Assembly: GCA_902984215.1 (NCBI GenBank)
Contig: CADWAF010000530.1
Coordinates: forward strand, 1-10,300
Source of the DNA: Willaertia magna
Taxonomy: Eukaryota; Heterolobosea; Eutetramitea; Acrasida; Naegleriidae
DNA length: 10,300 nt
Direction: 5' to 3'
Every line of letters starts with the position of its first letter. The stretch's first letter is position 1. Shown here in pieces: positions 1 through 5,801 of the stretch. Both the position numbers and the translations under genes were made by a program. The notes under the pieces are model-generated. The model saw only the letters and a list, made by a program, of their open reading frames with translations. It was not told the origin of the DNA and did no database searches.

Positions 1-1
1 T

Positions 2-844
2 CTTTCGGAATTAAACGCCGAAGAAATATTAACTAACGTTCAACAAGATACACTTTCCTGTATAAATTTTGAAAAACAATTCGTTACACAAGTTTATAAT
101 GATATAGCTCCACACTTTTCACATACACGTTATTCCAAATGGCCATTCATTCAACAATTTATTCAAAATAAACAAAAATGTTTAATTGGAGATATAGGTT
201 GTGGAAATGGTAAATATATGCAATCATTTAGTACAACTTTAAATCAATATAATAAAGAAAATACTAAAGATATAAATAATAATTTATTTATTGGTACAGA
301 TATTAGTGAAGGATTATTAACTATTTGTAATAAAGAAAAACATTTAGAAGTTTTAATTTCTGATAATGCTTTATTACCTTTAAAATCTAATTTATTTGAT
401 GCTGTATTAAGTGTTGCTGTTATTCATCATTTTGCTTCAAATGAAAGAAGAATAAAAGCAATTAAAGAATTATTTAGAATTATTAAAGTTGGTGGTGAAG
501 TTTTAATTTATGTTTGGGCTTTTGAACAAAAAAAGAAAAATCACACAGAAAATAGATTTCCAACACAAGACATGTTTGTTCCTTGGCATTTACAAAAACA
601 ATTTGAAGTAAATAAGAAACAAGAAACAAAAGAGGAACAAGTAAAAGAAGAAGATAACAATAATAATGTAGAACAACCAACAGATAATATTGGTAAAATT
701 TATAAAAGATATTATCATTTATTTAAAGAAGGAGAATTAGAAGAATTAGTAAGACAAGCCTTAAAAGAAGATATTGAATTTAAATTTATAAAATCAAATT
801 ATTATGAAAGAGATAATTGGGGTGTGGTAATTAAAAAGTTATAA
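2..844 (+). CDS. TRM9: Trm9/ALKBH8-type tRNA wobble-uridine carboxymethyl methyltransferase, 5' partial
   Basis: The frame is open from base 2 with no ATG before 218, and residues before that ATG already match the family, so the start lies left of the window. 280 residues are visible. In order: the Trm9 signature VYNDIAPHFSHTRYSKWP (residues 31-48), SAM-binding motif I GDIGCGNGKY (63-72), the motif II acidic residue in GTDIS (D100), SVAVIHHFASNERR (137-150), LIYVWAFEQ (167-175), FVPWHLQ (192-198), an acidic Asn/Lys/Glu linker (about 200-228) and the C-terminal YKRYYHLFKEGELEEL (234-249) plus ERDNWGVV. Known family role: with Trm112 it methylates 5-carboxymethyluridine at tRNA position 34 to mcm5U, tuning decoding of Arg and Glu codons. 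Trm112 dependence is assumed from the family. A yeast-like stand-alone Trm9 and an ALKBH8-like fusion with an upstream AlkB domain cannot be told apart here, because the N-terminus is missing. The insertion before the last block resembles the variable linker of yeast Trm9. The stop is 2 bases from that of the opposing gene. Confidence 0.93.
   Translation, partial: LSELNAEEILTNVQQDTLSCINFEKQFVTQVYNDIAPHFSHTRYSKWPFIQQFIQNKQKCLIGDIGCGNGKYMQSFSTTLNQYNKENTKDINNNLFIGTDISEGLLTICNKEKHLEVLISDNALLPLKSNLFDAVLSVAVIHHFASNERRIKAIKELFRIIKVGGEVLIYVWAFEQKKKNHTENRFPTQDMFVPWHLQKQFEVNKKQETKEEQVKEEDNNNNVEQPTDNIGKIYKRYYHLFKEGELEELVRQALKEDIEFKFIKSNYYERDNWGVVIKKL
718..723 (-). terminator. Possible poly(A) signal (AATAAA) of the Asn/Thr-rich protein gene
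   Basis: AATAAA on the minus strand about 125 bases past the stop at 847, inside the coding region of the convergent Trm9-like gene. Since only 2 bases separate the stops, the 3' UTR must run into the neighbour. The hexamer is common by chance in AT-rich DNA, so this is only a candidate. Confidence 0.25.
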
Positions 845-846
845 TT

Positions 847-2448
847 TTAATATTTAAGTTTTAAATTTGATTTTACATATTGATAAATATTTGTTTGTTC
901 TTGTTGTTGTTTATAATGAATATCTAATAAATGATAAATCATCCAACATTTCTTTGCTTCATTAATTAAATCTTTATCATTTAATACTTTTGAATAATCA
1001 ATATTTTTAAAGTTATTTAAATCTTTTAATTCATCTTTAGAGATATTTAATTCTTTACTTGATAAATCAACTAAACTTAAATAATTCATATTTTCTTTTA
1101 AAGAAGTAATATCACTAATAGGTGCAACATATACTGAATCTAAATTATGATATAAATAAGTTACTTTCTGTTCAATATCTAATCCAACCTTAATAATCTT
1201 TCTTTTTTGATTAGTTAATAATTCAATTAAATTCTTTGGAAGTAAATATGTTAAATCTCCTCTTCCTTTATAAGGTGCAATTCTATAAATGTAACATGTA
1301 TTAGAATCACTTAAAACAATATATCTCATTGTAACAGTAGGTGGTACTGAACTATTATTTGATTTTCCTTCTTCAGAAATATTCCATAAAATATTTAATC
1401 CAAAAACTGATGAATTTCTTCTTAATAAAAATCCAAAAATATAATTAGCATTATAAAAATCATTATCTTTCTCTCCATCAAAGAATTTAATTTTAATTTC
1501 TTGATTATTTTTATCTGATTTAAATATTTTATCTAATGGAATGGAAAGAACACTTCTATTTAATTCTGTATTATTATTACTTTCATTTCCATTAACTTGT
1601 TCTTGTTTTAAAGTGGTGGTACCATTTGTTTGTTTTTTATTGTTATTACTAACAGTGTTGGTAGTATTATTAGTTGTATTTTCAGTAGTGGTAGTGGTAG
1701 TAGTAGTTGGTGTTGAACTATTTTGTTTCTTCTTTTGTTTCTTTTGTTGTTTTAATTGTTTATTAGATTGTTGTTGTTCACCATTCTCTTGATTAACAAC
1801 ATTTCCACCATTATTATTACCAACAACAGAACTACTACCATTATTAGTGCTAGCTCCATTACCAGTATTACCAGTAGTATTTGTTGTAGTAGTTCCAGTA
1901 TTACCAGTAGTAGTACTAGTTGGTGTTGTTTTAGCCTTTTCATTCTTGTTATTATTGGAAGTAGTATGAGTGGTGGAATGACCATTAGTTTGTTGTTGTT
2001 CTTTAAGATTCTTTAATTTTCCTTCTTCTAGTAAAATTCTTTGCTTTTCAATTTCAATTCTTTGTTTAACTAATTCTTCATTAATGTTCTTTAAAGAATT
2101 TGATAATTGGGTTAAAACTTCTTGAATTTTAGTTACATCTGTTCCTAGAGTTGATATTCCTTTATTTACTTGAATTAATTGTTGTTGTACATTATTTAAT
2201 ACATTGTTATTACTTTCAACATCTTTAGATGCATTAGTAGTAGGAGAGTTATTAACATTCTTGTTAACTTGTTTCTTATTATTTACTTTTTCATTCTTAG
2301 GAGGTTCTTCAACTTTTTTAGATACTACCATTCCGTTGTTAGCAATAGCATAGTTATTATTACTCATATTATCATTATTGTTTTGATTAGTGTTATTACC
2401 ATTACTTCTTGGTGCATTTCTCTTTACGTAAGGCTTTTTGGTGTACAT
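847..2448 (-). CDS. Asn/Thr-rich protein with a degenerate 3'-5' exonuclease-like (WRN/RNase D fold) C-terminal domain
   Basis: 533 residues from the ATG at 2448. That start is chosen because it follows an A-rich stretch (AAAAAAATATG) and because the frame, though open back to a TAA at 2598, contains no other ATG. Residues 1-80 are basic and Asn-rich. Residues 82-153 look like a coiled coil rich in Leu/Ile/Glu/Lys. Residues 154-295 are Thr/Asn/Gln low complexity with an eight-Thr run. Residues 297-512 look like a DEDD exonuclease domain: FGLNILW (349-355) sits where the family has the GxDxEW Exo I motif, KVGLDIEQKVTYL (420-432) at Exo II, DLSSKELNI in the middle, and LINEAKKCWMIY (494-505) at the Exo III Yx3D block. 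At each acidic catalytic position I read N, L, K and K, so an active nuclease is unlikely. A role in RNA or protein binding is possible but is inference. The gene converges with the Trm9-like gene. The domain call rests on motif reading by eye; the rest is unassigned. Confidence 0.85.
   Translation of the reverse strand: MYTKKPYVKRNAPRSNGNNTNQNNNDNMSNNNYAIANNGMVVSKKVEEPPKNEKVNNKKQVNKNVNNSPTTNASKDVESNNNVLNNVQQQLIQVNKGISTLGTDVTKIQEVLTQLSNSLKNINEELVKQRIEIEKQRILLEEGKLKNLKEQQQTNGHSTTHTTSNNNKNEKAKTTPTSTTTGNTGTTTTNTTGNTGNGASTNNGSSSVVGNNNGGNVVNQENGEQQQSNKQLKQQKKQKKKQNSSTPTTTTTTTTENTTNNTTNTVSNNNKKQTNGTTTLKQEQVNGNESNNNTELNRSVLSIPLDKIFKSDKNNQEIKIKFFDGEKDNDFYNANYIFGFLLRRNSSVFGLNILWNISEEGKSNNSSVPPTVTMRYIVLSDSNTCYIYRIAPYKGRGDLTYLLPKNLIELLTNQKRKIIKVGLDIEQKVTYLYHNLDSVYVAPISDITSLKENMNYLSLVDLSSKELNISKDELKDLNNFKNIDYSKVLNDKDLINEAKKCWMIYHLLDIHYKQQQEQTNIYQYVKSNLKLKY
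926..931 (+). terminator. Possible poly(A) signal (AATAAA) of the Trm9-like gene
   Basis: First plus-strand AATAAA after the stop at 844, 82 bases downstream and within the 3' coding end of the opposing gene. If used, the two convergent mRNAs overlap antisense. It is a chance-prone hexamer. Confidence 0.3.
1564..1989 (-). repeat. Low-complexity Thr/Asn/Gln coding tract
   Basis: In-frame low-complexity part of the Asn/Thr-rich protein (residues 154-295). It includes the imperfect GGT/AGT-type trinucleotide run at 1684-1713 that encodes T-P followed by eight Thr, a repeated TGNTG motif, and a Lys/Gln block (KQQKKQKKKQ). Several spurious reading frames on both strands here are by-products of this skewed composition. 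Tracts like this commonly vary in length between strains. Confidence 0.85.
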
Positions 2449-2770
2449 ATTTTTTTTATTGATTACTTTTTTTTTAAAACTCTTTTCCCGCTCTCTTTCT
2501 GTTAAATCGCAAAAAACTACTATCTCACTACACTTACATTCCAGAATAACATTGTTGAATTCTAAAAGGGATTGAGGTAACAAACAGAAAGAAGCTTACT
2601 CAGCACTGTAGTAGTCACTAGTTGGTTGAACCTGTACCTTAGTTGTTACGGATAGTGTTTAGTGGCTATAGATGCAAAGGGTTATGTAAAATGTACAAGA
2701 TTTATTTACACATTCACTGCCTTTTACTGTGTCTAGTTCAATATTAATTCTTTATGGCTTAAATAAAGAT
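2449..2770. promoter_or_regulatory. Intergenic region: leader/promoter of the Asn/Thr-rich gene and 3' flank of the FHA gene
   Basis: 322 bases between two minus-strand genes. Nearest the 2448 ATG it is A-rich on the coding strand. It holds a 10-residue upstream ORF (ATG at 2552 to TAG at 2520) and a start-stop ATGTAA (2539-2534). The same bases include GTAAGT (2537-2532), which could be a donor for a 5' UTR intron ending at one of the CAG/AAG sites toward 2500. An AATAAA on the minus strand at 2706-2701 is a candidate poly(A) signal for the FHA gene, 65 bases past its stop. The stretch 2581-2700 is less AT-rich (38% GC by hand count) than the flank of the last gene (22% over 9361-9420). I see no tRNA or long reading frame in it. 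Confidence 0.5.
2701..2706 (-). terminator. Possible poly(A) signal (AATAAA) of the FHA-domain gene
   Basis: Minus-strand AATAAA 65 bases downstream of the TAA at 2773-2771, in non-coding sequence, which makes it more credible than the signals lying inside genes. No downstream element was identified. Confidence 0.35.
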
Positions 2771-5761
2771 TTAATGTTGTGACATTATTCTACTCTTTCT
2801 AGTACTCTTTCTTCTACTTTTAATTGGTGTTGTAATACAATTTTCTTCATCATTTTGAGACGGTGGATTAGTTTGATTATCAATATTTTCCTTATTTTCT
2901 TCTTCTTTTATTTCCTTTGTAGATGCTTCTGCAATTAAACTTTCATTACTTTTTTTACTTTGTGTTGTTCTTTTCTTACTTGTTTTTCTTGGCCTTATCT
3001 TTGTTTCCTCAATAGTTTCTTCTTGTTGTTTTTCGACTATTGGTTGTTGTCTCTTTTGCATCAAACTCTCCATTTCTGCTCTTTCCTCGTTTCTCTTTTC
3101 TTCTAACTCTAAAGCTGTTAAAATTGAAGAGTTTAATTTGGTTGTAAAAGTATTATCCTCTTCCTCTTCGTATTGTTCGTCGCTTAATCTCTCTTTTCTT
3201 CTTCTCATTGGTGTATATGGATTAGGAGACGCAAATGAAATGATTCTACTTATTTCTGCATCAATTAGTAAATCTTCAGAATGTTTTGTTGGTGTTGGTG
3301 TATTAATTAAATCAAATGTGTCATTATCTTCTTCGTCTAATCCTTCAAACCTATCCTTAACTTTTTTAGTATCTTTTTCAACTGAATATTGAGGTGTTCT
3401 CATAGTTGTTGATTGAGGCGTACGTGTACGTTTATTTACTCTAGGAGTGGTGTTATTCTCTAAATTATCTTCATCCTCTTCTTCTTCTAATTGTTCTTCT
3501 AAATAAGAATTGTTTTGTTTTGAAGGAGTTGCAGGAAGACATTGATCTTGGTGAGAAACAACAACTTCATGTTCTTCATCAACCATCTTAGAGTTTTCTT
3601 CAGTTTCTGTGATACTGACAACTGGTACTTGTGTATTATTTTCTACAACCTTTACCTCTTGAACGAGGCTCACTTCTTCAATAGGATAAATGACAGCCTC
3701 TGTTTCGTCTTCTTTTGGAGGAATATATGTTTGTGGCTCAACTAATAATCTTTGTTCATCATAAACAACAAGACTTTGTTCCTCTAAGGGAGGTACAACA
3801 GTAGGTGTAATTTCCATAGTTTTAAGTTCTTCAATTGCTTGAATAGCGTTTTGAATGTCTCTTATTGTGTTGTCACAAAGTTGAGCAGACTCTAATACTT
3901 CTTGTGCTAAAATTGAGCTAGCATCAATTTCTTGAATTGTTGTAGGAGAAGTTTCAACTGGTTCTTCTTCAGGAATAATTTCTTCAACTTGTTCTACTGT
4001 TGATTCTTGTTGTAAATCTTCGTTATTAAAGTTTAGAGGTTTTTCCTCCTCTTCAGGGTTTGTCTCCGTTACATAAAAGCCTCTTCTTGGTGGGCTGCTT
4101 AAATTAAATTTCATTGGTGTCAAAGATTTTCTTCCACTAGATCTAAGTGAAGATGGAGTGCTTGGGGATGAAATATCAGAAGTACTAAGGGAATGTCTTT
4201 TCTTAGGGGTAGTAATTTCATTTACTTCATATCTTTGAATAGTGATTTGTTGGATAACAGTAGATTCTTCTTCTTCTTGACCTTCATCTACTTCCATAAT
4301 TTCAGAATGGTCTACATTAATTACTTGACAAATATTACTTGTTGTTGTAAAGTGGTTTTCTCCATTTTCAACACCGCTAGATGAGCTAATTCCAAAAGAA
4401 ATGGTAGAATCCTCAGAATTTAATCTTTCTTCAAAGTTAAATACATCAACAGGTGATCTAGCTAATGGAACGTTTTCAACCTTATATTTGCTTATATCAG
4501 CAGTGTCATTAATATCAAACACAACACTTTCAGAAATCTTAGCAAATGAAACAGATTTTCTTTTTCCTCTTATTCTTTCACCAATCTCATCAAGCATGTA
4601 ATTATTAGAGCTATTTAATTCTTCATTTAACATTTCTAATTGGAACTTATATGGTGGAGTATTAGAACGAACAAATCCTTTCATGTGTCTTTCAACATCT
4701 TCTTTTCTGCTAGGTGTGTCATGATAATTTGAAAAGGTTTTAGGTGGTGGACTAAATAATCCTTCATCTTCATCCATCCCACAAAATGGATAGTAATCAG
4801 CAAGTCCAGTTTCAAATAATTCTTTAATTACTTCTCCATTTTCAACTGTAGTTACAATTGGTTCAACTTGCATTGAATTCGTAATTTGTTGTTGTACTTG
4901 TGGTTCATTAGTATTAAATTCTTCCAAAATGTTTTTCTCAATTTCTTTATTTTCGATTGGTTCTTGTTTTTTGGCACTTTGAGTAATTGTTTCTGTTTTT
5001 TTGACAGGTGTCATAAAGGAAGTATTGGAATTCAAAGGGGATGTAAAATTATATTTTTTGTTATTCATCTGTTTAAAGTTCTCATAATAGAAATATCCTG
5101 AACCAATCTTAATACAATCAGTATGTTTCAATAATACAGATACATCTCTTTCAATTTGTGTTAAACTTTCACCATTTAAAAAGACAATAGAATGTCCTCT
5201 TTCTACAGTAAGATAAATACAAGGTGATCCATCATCTTCATATTGTGGCATTAAATATACTTTACAATCAAATGGTATTCTAACATTACAATTTTTTTCA
5301 TTACCAATTAATAAATATTCTTCTTTATCTAATGAAATAACAGTTGTTGCCTTAGAAAAACTCGTTGTTAAAATAAAATTACCAAACTTTCCTTGTTTCT
5401 TATAAAAAGGAGTAGTTGGTGTAATTGATACTTCATTATTAGATGACGGATAAGATTTTCTATTTAGTGGTGTGCTTGTTGCCTTAGTGGATTTTTTAGA
5501 TGAAGTAATTTTATTTGTGGTGGTATGTGTACTTGGCGATTTTAATTGTCTACTACTAGGTGAAAGTATACTCTTTCTAATTGGTGATGTTATTGTAGAA
5601 GTTTTTGATGTAGAAGGAGTACTAGTATTAGTTTTTGTTTTGTTAGTGGAATTAGGAGTGGATTTGGTATTGTTTTTTAGAAAACTACTACTTTTTGGAG
5701 TAAATGATTCATTAGTTGTTGATTTTCTTCTGTATGGTGAAATCAAAGCTGCAGGAAACAT
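2771..5761 (-). CDS. FHA-like domain protein with PP1-docking motif, Ki-67/Repo-Man-like architecture
   Basis: 996 residues, one uninterrupted exon, start at the ATG at 5761. Residues 1-120 are basic, Ser/Thr/Pro-rich. Residues about 122-230 resemble an FHA domain: EEYLLIGNEKNCNVRI (147-162), FLNGESL (194-200), LLKHTDCIKIG...FYYENF (210-229). This ending closely matches the LKHGDxIxI...FxYEN pattern of the Ki-67 FHA domain. RKSVSFA (401-407) fits the RVxF PP1-docking consensus and is followed by SESVVFD (410-416) and PLARSP (432-437), in the order seen in the Ki-67/Repo-Man PP1 segment. The middle (about 480-770) is acidic. The C-terminus (920-996) is basic, with a KEN box at 957-959. Eleven [ST]-P-x-[KR] sites suggest CDK control. 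Likely role by analogy: a nuclear, chromosome- or nucleolus-associated PP1 recruiter. Alternatives are a NIPP1-like or other FHA adaptor. The FHA call is fairly firm; the Ki-67 relationship is inference. Confidence 0.88.
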   Translation of the reverse strand: MFPAALISPYRRKSTTNESFTPKSSSFLKNNTKSTPNSTNKTKTNTSTPSTSKTSTITSPIRKSILSPSSRQLKSPSTHTTTNKITSSKKSTKATSTPLNRKSYPSSNNEVSITPTTPFYKKQGKFGNFILTTSFSKATTVISLDKEEYLLIGNEKNCNVRIPFDCKVYLMPQYEDDGSPCIYLTVERGHSIVFLNGESLTQIERDVSVLLKHTDCIKIGSGYFYYENFKQMNNKKYNFTSPLNSNTSFMTPVKKTETITQSAKKQEPIENKEIEKNILEEFNTNEPQVQQQITNSMQVEPIVTTVENGEVIKELFETGLADYYPFCGMDEDEGLFSPPPKTFSNYHDTPSRKEDVERHMKGFVRSNTPPYKFQLEMLNEELNSSNNYMLDEIGERIRGKRKSVSFAKISESVVFDINDTADISKYKVENVPLARSPVDVFNFEERLNSEDSTISFGISSSSGVENGENHFTTTSNICQVINVDHSEIMEVDEGQEEEESTVIQQITIQRYEVNEITTPKKRHSLSTSDISSPSTPSSLRSSGRKSLTPMKFNLSSPPRRGFYVTETNPEEEEKPLNFNNEDLQQESTVEQVEEIIPEEEPVETSPTTIQEIDASSILAQEVLESAQLCDNTIRDIQNAIQAIEELKTMEITPTVVPPLEEQSLVVYDEQRLLVEPQTYIPPKEDETEAVIYPIEEVSLVQEVKVVENNTQVPVVSITETEENSKMVDEEHEVVVSHQDQCLPATPSKQNNSYLEEQLEEEEDEDNLENNTTPRVNKRTRTPQSTTMRTPQYSVEKDTKKVKDRFEGLDEEDNDTFDLINTPTPTKHSEDLLIDAEISRIISFASPNPYTPMRRRKERLSDEQYEEEEDNTFTTKLNSSILTALELEEKRNEERAEMESLMQKRQQPIVEKQQEETIEETKIRPRKTSKKRTTQSKKSNESLIAEASTKEIKEEENKENIDNQTNPPSQNDEENCITTPIKSRRKSTRKSRIMSQH

Positions 5762-5767
5762 TTACAT
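5762..5767 (-). promoter_or_regulatory. Start-stop upstream ORF (ATGTAA) abutting the FHA gene start
   Basis: On the minus strand the sequence reads ATG-TAA-ATG, so a minimal upstream ORF of one codon plus stop ends on the base before the main ATG at 5761. If the mRNA begins upstream of it, ribosomes would meet this element first, and initiation at the main ATG would need leaky scanning or immediate re-initiation. It could also be chance in AT-rich sequence, or the transcript may start inside it. Confidence 0.4.
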
Positions 5768-5780
5768 GATAAATAAAATA

Positions 5781-5786
5781 TTTATT
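5781..5786 (-). terminator. Probable poly(A) signal (AATAAA) of the gelsolin gene
   Basis: Minus-strand AATAAA 16 bases past the gelsolin stop at 5802, inside the 40-base gap before the FHA gene ATG. It lies in a near-palindromic A/T block (5771-5788) and must overlap whatever promoter or leader the FHA gene has. The gap also contains a TATA-like GATATATA at 5791-5798. Confidence 0.4.
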
Positions 5787-5801
5787 TAATGATATATACA
5801 C

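Noticed and set aside
1684..1713. GGT/AGT trinucleotide run as a CRISPR or regulatory satellite
   Set aside because: It is an in-frame Thr homopolymer tract in a coding region, with no spacers and no wider array.
1541..2016. Hydrophobic, Val/Leu/Ile-rich plus-strand reading frames that could be membrane proteins
   Set aside because: They are the antisense of Asn/Thr/Gln low-complexity coding sequence, which always reads as Val/Leu/Ile-rich.
2449..2583. 45-residue N-terminal extension of the Asn/Thr-rich protein
   Set aside because: The frame is open here but begins with TTG, has no ATG, and an in-frame TAA lies at 2598. The ATG at 2448 has the expected A-rich context.
2600..2690. Possible tRNA around GGTTGAACC
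   Set aside because: It is only a short palindrome. There is no GGTTCRANNCC B box, A box or cloverleaf on either strand.
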